In this document: positions 55,001 to 64,000 of the stretch, one piece after another
Numbering within the stretch: the first letter of the stretch is position 1
Layout of the letters: every line of letters starts with the position of its first letter
Assembly (NCBI GenBank): GCA_036852015.1
Contig: JAANDG010000084.1
Location: 1-64,000 of the forward strand
DNA length: 64,000 nt
Direction of reading: 5' to 3'
DNA from: Pelodera strongyloides
Taxonomy: Eukaryota; Nematoda; Chromadorea; Rhabditida; Rhabditidae
Made by a program: the position numbers and the translations under genes
The notes under the pieces: model-generated
The model's database searches: none
Told to the model about the DNA's origin: nothing
Seen by the model: only the letters and a program-made list of their open reading frames with translations

Positions 55001-58000
55001 AAGACACACTAATCAAATGGATACCCTAAGACGAACATGCAGCTCGTACTAGCAAGGGACCAACACCAAACTACATTCTCTCACTCTCCCGTCTCTAACT
55101 ATTGGATTGGGAGACCCAAGAACATATTGGTGAACGGGACTCGGTCATCGGTGTCTGTTCTGTCTGGGCATCCCTCCCTACCTCGGCATTTGTACATAGG
55201 AATGTGTGTTATGTAAATAGTTGATTTCAGAATGATTCTTCTCAGTTTCGGGTCCCACCCTTTGATGTCTTCATAGAAATGCTACAGAAGGAGGTTGGTA
55301 CCTTTCTCGTGTTCCTTAACTCTTTATTCTGAAATCGAAAAATTGTACGTTGTGCCGTTCTTAGTACTAAATGGATCGCTTTCCCATTTAAAGCGAACTG
55401 ATTATAATAATGTAATGTTTCCTTGTATAAATAAGATGACACATTTCAAACAATTGTGAACTTGTGAATATGCGTATTCGGTGTGTCTCTTTTTCGGAAT
55501 TCGCTTTGCTCCATCACATTATGTCATTATTGGATTACCAATCGGCTACCGCCTCCTAAGGCGGCTTTCCAATCTATGGCTGATACGCCGCAGTTTCGCT
55601 GAGCTGTATAAGTTAGGAGCGAATATTTCTCCGAAGGGAATGCTTTCAGTCTCGTTATTTTTCTTTTTGAAACCAATACCAATATCAACCACGGGGTTAG
55701 AACTTAGAACTTAGAACTTAGTTTTAGTGTGCCCATTTATAAAACGTTGATTCCTCCTAAATTGTCTGCAAATGGTAGGACTCTAAAACGTCGAAAAAAT
55801 TTCCAAAGCCGAAAAGCAGAGGAATAAGCGCCTGGCTGATACGCCGCAATGTTTCGCTGGGCTATTAAGTTAGGAGCAAAAATTTCAGTGAAGAAAATGG
55901 TTTCAGTATCCTTATTTTTCTTCTTTTTAAACATATACCAATATCAAACATTGGGTTAGAACTTATTGTTAGTTTTAGCGTGCCCATTTATAAAACTTTG
56001 ATTATATTCCTCCTAAATTGTCTGCAAATGGTTGGAGACTAAAACGGCGAAAAAAAATTCCAAAGCCGAAAGCAGAGGAATAAGCGCGTGGCTGATACGC
56101 CGCAATGTTCCTCTGGGTTATATAAGTTAGGAGGAAACTTTACTGTGAAGAAAATGGTTTCAATCTCCTTATTTTTTTTAACTTATACCAATATCAAACG
56201 TGGGGATAGAAATTGTTAGTTTTAGTGTGCCCATTTATAAGACTGATTATATTCCTCTTAAGTTGTCTGCAAATCGTTGGACGCTTAAAACGTCGAAAAA
56301 ATGTCCAAAGCCGAAAAGCAGAGGAATAAGCGTCTGGCTGATACAACGCAAAGTTTCGCTGGGCTACATAAGTTAGGAGCAAACATTTCTGTGGAGAAAA
56401 TGGTTTCATATAATAGTGGAATCTTCTAGCTTATGTTTTCAGTCTCCTTATTTTTCCTTTTTTTTTAAACCTATACCAATATCAAACATGGGGATAGAAA
56501 TTGTTAGTTTTAGTATGCACATTCATAGGACTGTTGACTATATTCCTCCTAAATTATCTGCAAATTGTTGGTCTCTATAACGTCGAAAAAAAATTCCTAC
56601 ACAAAAAAACATTCTCACAGGCGTTGTCATATAGTGTATTTAAATAAGTGTCGTAGAAAGTTTTATACACATATTTAGTCATATTGAAGCAAAACTACGT
56701 ACGAAATTTTTCTTTGAACTTTTTCGTCTGACCGATATACCACGGTCAGACAAAAGAGTTCAAAGAACATCCGTCAATCCGTGACTTTTTGCAGTTTTAT
56801 TCGGGTACTTTGAGCGCCGCGCTTGCAAGCTAACTCGCCCGACTGATACACCGCGCGCATTCCATATATGCAGCCTTTTTTGGACCTTTATGCGAGGGGC
56901 GCTCAGGATGTGAGATGGCTCAGTGCATGGGAACATGAACTACTGAACCAATCTTACTTCCTGAGCGTAACGCACATCATCCAAACACACAATCAATCAA
57001 ACAAACAAAGCTCCCAACTTTATATAATACGATATTTCTTTATAGAATTAATATTTTTTATTTAAGCAAGACGATTTGCACAAGGAGCGTCAGTTGGTGA
57101 AACTGCAGTTGAATGCCCTCAAACGAATAGGCGGGGACAGTGCGAATGGTGGACCTACTCCCAACAAACGGATGCGCTTTGGTGGGTGCTTTATTGATTA
57201 TGTGCATTGATCCACAGATCCACTGCATCCCGTACATTGAGGACGCGCGAGTACTGCGGGGCCCCGATTTGGCATGAACTTCCCGTGTTATTTCTGGGAA
57301 TTAGGAATAACTGTTACACCCAGAAATTACTATACATATAGGTAAAATCATGCACGAATCGTCCGGATTAGTTTAGACTTTTCCGGAGGCTATTGCAAGC
57401 TTATTTATGCAGTTGAGGAGGGAAATATGGTTTTGTTTTGATATTTTGAACATAACGTGACGTTCTCTCTCTCTCTGTTTCCGCACGATATTTATGCCCG
57501 ACCAAATGTGTTCAGAATTGTAGCTGCGTAGCTTCGACGGAGGCAAATTGGCATCCCGCCCCCACACATATTTTGGTCACGGGAGTAAGAAACAAGTATT
57601 GCAAAAACAAAGACAAACGCCTTGCACGTTTTCGCGGATTCGATATATAATGGGACTCATATCTCATGTTTGTGTTTTTTTTTCATCTCAAATCCGCATT
57701 CGAAAGTTATTCAGATTCTGACGATGATATTCAATTGCTCCCTCCCCCGCCTCCCCCTCCCATGAATGGGGGCGGTGGCGGTGATGACAGTGATGTGATG
57801 GTGATTGAGAGTAGTGATGAGGATGTGATCGTACTGGATACCACACCCAGAACACCCGATACTGTGAGTTTCTTTAAAGTTATCTAGAAACTCTTGGTTT
57901 GTGAAGAGTGTGCTGGAGTGGAGAAGGACAAAGTACGTTCTCATGATATACAAGGATGGCCCAGAATGGGATATAATTTGCACATAATGCTATTTACGAA

Positions 58001-59323
58001 TCGAGTGGTATTGCATCTTTTTTGAGTATATTTGTGAAAAGGGCAAGCCGCAAGCCCGTTATAATTCATTAAGACATGGCGTGTTACAGACATACATAGA
58101 GTGAAACATTGTGTTATTGATAATGCTTCGTTTGATACCTACGAGACTGCAGTTGTTGGCTGAATTTTTTCTAGAAATTTGAGAAGTTTACGTACGTGTA
58201 CGTGACAACCAAACACACAGCTTCGCAGATCTACATGGGGTGTAATATTGCGTTACGCGGTTAGATTTGAAGGAACAATGAGATGCAATAGGAATGTTTT
58301 GGGACAGGACAGTTCGTTGTTCCGGAGGAATTTATTTAACTTTATTTGTGTATGTGTTTTTGATGAAATTTGGTGTCTTTTTCAGGATTCCGGGCTAGAA
58401 TCGAGTTTCGTAGTTGACTCCTCTGTTGTCAAAACAGACAATGAATCTATCACGGAAACTGTTTCTTTGGGAAAGGTTCGTTGTAAAAGAATGTTTCATT
58501 TCGCTTATTAATTTTTGCTCACGTTACCGCATATGTTCCGAACGCTACTATGTTGTTACTTTTAACTTTTAGTTTCGTTCTTATTTTAGACTTTGGAGGT
58601 GCTTGTGATTGTGTAAAATCAAGCAATAGACTTACAACATTTACTATTTAGGGTTCGTCTACTGGTATCATTTCCGGCACTCCTGTGCTCATGCGAAAGA
58701 GTGCAGTGGATGGAAACGCTGTAAAGGTGGGAATGAATGATATTTGAAGTTTTTGGATCAATTTTATTTTCTGGAACTTTCTGGAACTTATTTTCCGGCT
58801 CCGGAGTCGGAATGAACTTCCCCGGAAGCCTGGTATATAGTGTACGGAATGGGAGGGAACTGTGAACGTGTGAACTTATGTATTGTTTTTTTTTTATTGA
58901 ATGTGGTAAGAAGAAGAAGACGAAGTAAGTAAGAACAAACGGCGACTTAGTCTTGAGGGACGGAGACAGGAGGAGATAAGTGTACATTATCCTCGGAGCC
59001 TAGTTAGTTGACGCGGTCTAATCCTGACTTGTTTCAGGCCGAAAGACCGGACTTGACAAAGTTTAGCGAAGGAATAGTGCCATTCGGTTACGAAGAAGAA
59101 CCGTCATTACGGAAGGTTGGTTATGTTTCTTTGTGTTTAATTCCGTCTTCGGAAAATAAATTTGGTATAAAACTGGGCGCCTGTCTGTGTCCCCATTGTG
59201 TTTAGCATATTTCTTCGAGAATGGTATTGAACTTGAAAGTTAGTCACCGTTGTTTTCCAGGGTTTCTTCAAGAAGATGATGAACACAATACGCTCAAAAC
59301 TCCCGGGTTCTTCGAAGAAGTAG
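52087..59323 (+). CDS. ZCCHC8: ZCCHC8 homologue, NEXT complex scaffold, 14 exons, 476 aa
   Basis: Exons 52087-52169, 52459-52602, 52881-52974, 53267-53391, 53746-53837, 54436-54545, 54617-54754, 55231-55293, 57067-57185, 57707-57863, 58386-58475, 58652-58726, 59038-59115, 59261-59323 agree in every phase. In order: an acidic N-terminus, a Lys-rich stretch, a zinc knuckle (Cys110, Cys113, His117, Cys122), a PSP domain about 148-283 (RYHAES; RPGVISDDLRAALG; YPPGYLKKAL; FRVPPFDVFIEML), a coiled segment, a Pro7/Gly5 linker, acidic Val/Ile clusters, and the conserved C-terminal motif KFSEGIVPFGYE with a final short helix. This order is that of ZCCHC8, which together with RBM7 and MTR4 forms the nuclear exosome targeting complex. 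The knuckle has CX2CX3HX4C, one residue shorter than the usual CX2CX4HX4C. An acceptor-like TGTTTTAG ends 12 bases before the ATG. Exon 9's donor (GTGCTT at 57186) is chosen on phase. Confidence 0.9.
53853..54072. mobile_element. Harbinger-like MITE in ZCCHC8 intron 5
   Basis: Left GCGCATTCGAG...GGGCAAAAAGCGAATTCCGC and right its imperfect reverse complement ending TCGAGTGCGCCC. The GGGCGC terminus and a neighbouring TTA on the right resemble the better-preserved element at 61394-61663; the left TTA has changed. Confidence 0.6.
55540..56600. repeat. tandem repeat, four units of about 246-256 bp, in ZCCHC8 intron 8
   Basis: The landmark GGCTGATACGCCGCA (last unit GGCTGATACAACGCA) occurs at 55578, 55834, 56090 and 56336, spacings 256, 256 and 246. 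Each unit also holds CCAAAGCCGAAA..GCAGAGG, ACCAATATCAA and GTGCCCATTTATAA in order, with the last unit diverged. Confidence 0.9.
56710..56767. repeat. 25-bp-arm hairpin
   Basis: TTCTTTGAACT..CGTCTGACCG and CGGTCAGAC..AGTTCAAAGAA face each other across 8 bases, in ZCCHC8 intron 8 just after the tandem array. Confidence 0.7.
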
Positions 59324-61055
59324 AGGAGGTAACTTTTAGAATTTGTCACTTAGTACCTTAGTAGGACCTATCCTAGCTTACGATTGGTGCCTGCTTTTAA
59401 AGGCCCAGGCTCACGAAAGAAGGCGACATGCTGAAATAGCTGAAATTTAGTCAATATGGGCTAGTGGGGAGTAGGCTTTGATAAAGCAGCATTAGTTGAT
59501 CATCTTGTTATTCTTATCTCTTTTGAATTATTCATCCATCTTCTTGTGTATTGCTTTATGGAGTTATATATGATAATCGAATAATCTTGTTTCCATTTTT
59601 TATTACCTCATGTTGATTTGGCATTTTCGTCTGTGGTATTGTACCAAGGAGGCGCCCCATTTTGTGTTTGATAATAATAATAATAATAATATTTAATAAG
59701 AAATGGCGCAGTCTTGGTATGGTGTTCCCCGTTGTCTTGTGCATTTGCCCTTATTTCTTCCTAGTGAATATTCAAATATGCATTTATTTGTTATCGGCGA
59801 GTTGTTGGATTTTTTTTACTAGTGTCCGGTTTTATAATTTTCTTCTGTATTTTGTTGACTTAGCCTTGACTCTGGTACCCTTTGACTTTTTCCCCTGTGC
59901 CCATCAGCTTTTCTCATAGGAGTAGATGATTAGACATATCCTACATTCGATTTGCTATTATATATTACTCTTTCTTTGGGTTACGTGTATCGAGTTCTAG
60001 TGTATTATCTATTTGTTTTGGCTGAAAGCTAATTATAGTTGTCCCACCTTTAACTATTAACTATTACGTTCTTCCACACTTCCACTAACCTTGTTAACTT
60101 ATTCTATTCTATTTCGGTTCGTTGCTTGTTGCCCTTTAGTTATGGTAAATACGGTGATCTCGCTGTATTTATTGTTCCTTTCTTTCACTGAATAGGATGT
60201 TATGATTTGGTGATGTTTTTCAATGTTTATGGTATTCAGTGTTTTTTTTGTTTTCTTTGTTCAAAACATAAGGTATATGCAAGACGGGTATTATGGTGAT
60301 ATGCATATGTTAGTCTGTTACTTGTGATCATTATATGTTAATTATGATTTCATCTGTTAGACCGATCTTTTGGACTGATAATTGTGATTACCGCCAAGTC
60401 TTACCGTGAATCTTACCTCACCTAAGGTAAGGTAAGGTCGATTCGTTAATTCGCTTTCTCAAAATATGGGAACGGCTGCATAGAACTAGTACACATTCAC
60501 AATGCCCGTCTTGCGTAAGCACCTCAAAAAAAAAAAGAGTATTAGAGAATCTTGACTAATAAAGGCGTCCAGCCTCGCGTGTGTTTTCATTGTGACACGT
60601 TGGATATTCCACAAGACAGTTTTTATGGGACAGAACATGATTAGGAATTGGTTGTTACGGTTTTGTGGGGTTGTGAAGCAGACGACAATACATAAACATC
60701 CGATTCAACAGACATATTCGAATTCGAGAACAGAACATAAATTTGAGAATTCGCCATAAACTGAAAAGATTCGAGTAGACTTCTACTATGTCTTTTCTTT
60801 GGACTAATAAGTTTCTGGTTTCTGGAGAACGTTGTTTTACTATCGATATACAGTACTGGACGGTATAGTATGGGTACAGTATGGGTTTAAAAATAAATAT
60901 AATTATTCATGTTGGATTGTGTTCCTCAAGCTTCGGTTTGGGTTAGGTAGGACCAGTTTCGGTACACGTAGTGCAGTGTTGCGTATCACGTTTTCACCAT
61001 ATTCACATTCGCACCACGTTGATGATCGATGGTAATTTATCTACACATTTTAGGT
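59324..61055. other. intergenic region
   Basis: AT-rich, with an (ATA)n run at 59672-59692 and the inverted element 60271-60525. I see no exon or RNA gene. A run CACCTAAGGTAAGGTAAGGT occurs near 60420-60440. Confidence 0.5.
60271..60525. mobile_element. probable degenerate MITE
   Basis: AGGTATATGCAAGACGGGTA at the left and the reverse complement AATGCCCGTCTTGCGTAAGC with ACCT at the right, arms about 28 bases with mismatches, 255 bp overall. No clear TSD. Confidence 0.45.
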
Positions 61056-63064
61056 ATGTCGACGGGGTTACCGTCTCTAATGATAGTACTATTCGCTTTG
61101 GTTTGTGTAGCGCATCAGCGGCCACCGTGTCAAAACTCAGGAGAGGACAAAATGAAGAACTTTGTGGAGAAACTGAACAACAGAACCAAGATTTACACGG
61201 TAGGTGGATATAATGTACCTTACTTTGTTCGTTCAAGCGACGTGGTGCGTTGTTTTGGAACCTATGCATGACAAGTGCACTTACATACAGTACATGTATG
61301 CAAGTGTGCCCTCGCGACTCATTCAGACAGGTGTGGACAGGAATTTGCATAGAATAATTTGAACTTTGAACTGCAGTTCTCAAAGAGTATTTAGGGCGCG
61401 TTCGGGATGAGTTTTCCGAAAGGTTCTCATGCAAATTCATCGTTCGGGATGCACATTTTGGAAACGTTCTAATGCTTGGAGAAAGCAAAAAATATAGTAC
61501 GAATTTGCATGTTAAACATGCAAATTTATGAATTAGCATTTTTAACCTGCAAATTCATACGGTATTTTTGGCTTTCTCCTAGCATTAGAACGTTTCCAAA
61601 ATGTCCATCTCGAACGATGAATTTGCATGAGAACCTTTCGGAAAACTCATCCCGAACGCGCCCTTATGTTAAGTTTTCGCGCACGTTCGCATTCGAAAGT
61701 ATCATCCATGTTATTGCAGTTTCTATATTGGGAAACTACTCGAATTTTACATACAGTAAGAAATTTACATACACCTGCGGCGTGTTTTGCATACACCTAA
61801 TGTAAAACTGCGCGAAAATGGAAAAGTCAACTTGGATGGTACTTTCGCGGCGAATTCGCGCGAAAGTGTATCATAAATACTCTATCAGTGTGCGTGTTGT
61901 AAAGCTTCGAAAAACTAAATCGTCGTTTATCTACCGTATCTCCAGTAGTGCTCTAGATATCCGTGTGAACATACTGTAGCATAGTCCGAATGTTTTCAGG
62001 ATCTTTCGGAATTCCTCACCAAACTTTTCCCAAAGAATGAGACCTGTTCTCTATGCGCCTCATTGACTCTAACAACTGGAAGTGCCTCACAATACGTGCA
62101 AGGATGTGGAGAAGGAATTTGCGAGGTAAAAGGGGATTAACAACATGCCTTGTGGGCGGTTGGTGCGCCAGAAGCGCGCCGCAAGGGTGCGAACAATGTT
62201 TACCCCATTCCCAGTGATCGCGCGCACCTGTGTGCCAGGTGCGCGCGAAAATTACTTGGCCTCCACCTAAAGTTTCAATTTGTCGTTGGCACAAAAACGT
62301 GTGTTTATCTTCTTCTTTTTTTGTGATGTATGCAAGGTAAAAGCATTATACTTGGACGATTTTTTCCGCGATTTTTTACATTTTAGGGTTCCGGTAAAAT
62401 TTTCACGGGATCGAGCAGCGACGGTTCTGCTGACCAGCTACGTTCCTTTTCTCTCATCTGTGGACCAACACCTAGGATTGTTGCCGGTAAGCTACGTTTT
62501 TGCCACTGGTCTTTATTATATATTCAAAACTATTCTTATTTGGTGGTCCAACACTACGGTATTTATGTGGACGGTAGTTGTGACTCCTCAAGCCTGCCAC
62601 AATACCCCGTATATTTCGTAATGCGGTATCACTGCTGAAACTCTACGCCATTGCCGCGCACAAAATAGGTACAAGGTACGCCGCTGGTGCGCGGCGGGGT
62701 GCGCCACAGGTGCTCCAAGAGTGTCCTACTTTACCAGCGGCACACCATTTAGGTAAGGTGCGCGGCAGGTGCGCCTCACCTACGCCGCAGGTGCGCCATA
62801 TTTGGTTGGTGGGCGCACTAGGGGGGGGGTGCGCCCCGCCCCTGTGGCGCGCACTGTTTTTGTGCGCAGCGATGACGCGGAGTTACACGTTGATGGCGCA
62901 TGGTTTGCATATTATATATACAGAAAGGCGGTTATCCAGCATACCTTTGAAAACCACGTGTCCTACCGCTTTAAATGTTTAGACAAGACTCTGAATGTTC
63001 TCTCTTCTCCATCTCGTCTTCAGACAGAGAAAACGTCCGAGATAAACGGAACAAGACAACATAA
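61056..63064 (+). CDS. secreted cysteine-rich 136-aa protein, 4 exons, family not recognised
   Basis: Exons 61056-61199, 62000-62125, 62387-62486 and 63024-63064 (TAA) agree in phase. Residues 1-19 form a classic signal peptide (hydrophobic LMIVLFALVCVA, likely cleavage after Ala19). The mature part has six cysteines: Cys25, the Cys64-x2-Cys67 pair, Cys84, Cys89 and Cys115, enough for three disulfides. Sequons for N-glycosylation are Asn42, Asn61 and Asn133. The ATG stands 2 bases after a strong acceptor (CATTTTAG), so the 5' UTR is almost entirely removed or supplied by splicing. Intron 1 carries a nested MITE pair. A secreted peptide, inhibitor or matrix protein are all possible; I recognise no family. 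Confidence 0.65.
61390..61877. mobile_element. TA-flanked MITE (second copy of 9681-9885 family), interrupted near its end
   Basis: TA at 61388-61389 and 61878-61879. The right end (CGCGCGAAAGTGTATCATAAA) and most of the body (61667-61877) match the reverse complement of 9681-9885. The left terminus TTTATG is split after its fourth base by the 61394-61663 element. Confidence 0.78.
61394..61663. mobile_element. 270-bp Harbinger-like MITE with TTA TSD, inserted in another MITE's terminus
   Basis: A nearly perfect palindrome with GGGCGCGTTCGGGATGAG and its complement at the ends, flanked by TTA at 61391-61393 and 61664-61666. TTA/TAA targets and GGGC-type ends are characteristic of PIF/Harbinger (Tourist-like) elements. 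Removing it with one TTA rebuilds the terminus of the surrounding MITE. Confidence 0.85.
62630..62965. repeat. GGTGCGCC-rich patch ending in a TTTGAAAC-family MITE end
   Basis: The octamer GGTGCGCC and close variants recur several times between 62690 and 62840, with two more near 62160-62245. A terminal segment ACCTTTGAAAACCACG then CCTACCGCTT (about 62940-62965) matches the right end of the TTTGAAAC family. All of it is intronic to the secreted-protein gene. Confidence 0.5.
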
Positions 63065-63817
63065 ACTTTATATCTTGTTCATAACTATTATGAGCTCGCT
63101 TCTTTTCCTTTTAAGACTTTACTGATGGTATGAAACAAATAATCAAAAGGCTTTTAACTAATATTCGTTGAAATTTTATTGTATGAAAAATATAAGAAAA
63201 GTCTAGACGAATATTGATTGAAATTTTCGAGCATTGGCTTTATTTGTAGAGTTATAATAGAGTAATCGAGAATGTGAGTACTGAATTATTTGTGCTCACA
63301 ACTAAACTACGCGGGTTCTGGGTAAAAGGATCACTATTCTTGATGTTAGAGTGGCGTTCTCATAGCTGGGAAAAGACCCAGGCCAAATACTTTGCATTGT
63401 TTACGCCTGAGTCGCGATCTGAGAATAAAATTGAACTGTACTTGCAATTAGCTGTAATTATGTAAGTTTGTTTGTAGAATAATCATGATTTTGTTTGTCT
63501 GTAGAATAATCATGATAGTGAGGACGAACTAACACTAATATTGTCAGCTCAATCGGTTTTATCTGTTGTCAAAAACATATAGGTTCCACAGCTGGGTTTT
63601 TCTGAGAATCGCCGTGAGCTCTCATAACTGTAACGAATTATTTGATAATGTATGTGTAATTATATTTACCGTCATTGTTTTTGTTTGTATTATAAGGAGA
63701 GATAAAAAGTTTGTTTGTATTATACGTTTATTATTCAGCCCAAAAAAAAATAAAATCAGAAAATGAGATTCCATGAATGTGATTTTGTAGCCGCTTTCCA
63801 TTTCCGACATACTGTAT

Positions 63818-63958
63818 TTAGTGTCTGTGAATGCAGTCGTGACTTTCTCCTGGCATCTTGCCAGCCAATTCCATCTGTCCGAAGTCATAGACTTTATTGG
63901 GGGTAGAGCCCTTGGTCACGTAGCTGTGTGGGAGTTTGATGGTGAACTTGCGAGAGCA
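63818..63958 (-). CDS. last exon of a minus-strand gene entering from the right edge
   Basis: After a TTACAG acceptor (minus strand, 63959 upward), 46 codons run in frame to TAA at 63818: CSRKFTIKLPHSYVTKGSTP continuing to GQMELAGKMPGESHDCIHRH. Codon use and composition look like real protein, and AATAAA on the minus strand lies at 63732-63727. Upstream exons are outside the window. It is convergent with the secreted-protein gene. Family not recognised. Confidence 0.55.
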   Translation of the reverse strand, partial: CSRKFTIKLPHSYVTKGSTPNKVYDFGQMELAGKMPGESHDCIHRH

Positions 63959-64000
63959 CTGTAATTAAATGGGGGATATCATTAGACATAGGTACTTGCA

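Noticed and set aside
55540..56600. CRISPR-like array
   Set aside because: Units are about 250 bp with no short-repeat/spacer pattern, and the setting is a eukaryotic intron.
61003..61539. 178-codon minus-strand ORF
   Set aside because: Antisense shadow of the secreted-protein exon plus the palindromic MITE; part of its reading repeats on the other strand because of the palindrome.
62016..62294. 92-codon minus-strand ORF
   Set aside because: Antisense of exon 2 of the secreted-protein gene and its GC-rich intron; no supporting splice or start signals.

Overview
The window looks like nuclear DNA from an invertebrate metazoan, phylum undetermined. The sequence is AT-rich. Genes are cut into many short exons with GTRAGT donors and TTTTCAG acceptors. 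One gene is clearly recognisable as animal-type ZCCHC8, and the introns are full of small DNA transposons. There is no bacterial gene organisation. I built the gene models by hand, by joining open exons whose splice phases agree; none has been checked against transcripts.

Layout: (1) 363-3736, + strand: a 7-exon gene for a 236-aa protein with two CxxC pairs, not recognised. (2) 4036-8099: a probable 4.06-kb DNA transposon bounded by about 38-bp inverted termini. (3) 8592-48332, + strand: a 29-exon, roughly 40-kb gene for an 871-aa low-complexity, Asn/Lys/Ser/Glu-rich protein of unknown family. Its introns hold most of the mobile elements described here, and its 6.9-kb last intron holds an antisense gene (46775-48080). 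(4) 48333-52074: intergenic, containing a 9-bp-TSD element inserted into an older MITE, and a TTAA-flanked MITE. (5) 52087-59323, + strand: a 14-exon, 476-aa ZCCHC8 homologue (scaffold of the nuclear exosome targeting complex), with a zinc knuckle, a PSP domain, the conserved C-terminal motif and three SUMO-interaction-like motifs. (6) 61056-63064, + strand: a 4-exon gene for a 136-aa secreted cysteine-rich protein, with a nested MITE pair in intron 1. (7) 63818-63958, - strand: the last exon of a gene entering from the right edge.

Mobile DNA dominates. I see phase-independent evidence (exact target-site duplications) for two hAT-like MITE copies, a 1.53-kb foldback element with 8-bp TSDs carrying a tRNA-Asp-like unit in each arm, a 2.6-kb TTAA-flanked element with about 220-bp inverted ends, a 9-bp-TSD Mutator-like element, and a TTA-flanked Harbinger-like MITE inserted inside the terminus of a TA-flanked MITE. 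A further abundant TA-flanked MITE family (termini AAGCG plus an internal TTTTTGAAACG) has about nine copies. Three of the four complete gene starts lie 2-12 bases (one ambiguous at 3) behind an acceptor-like pyrimidine-AG, which raises the possibility of spliced-leader trans-splicing.
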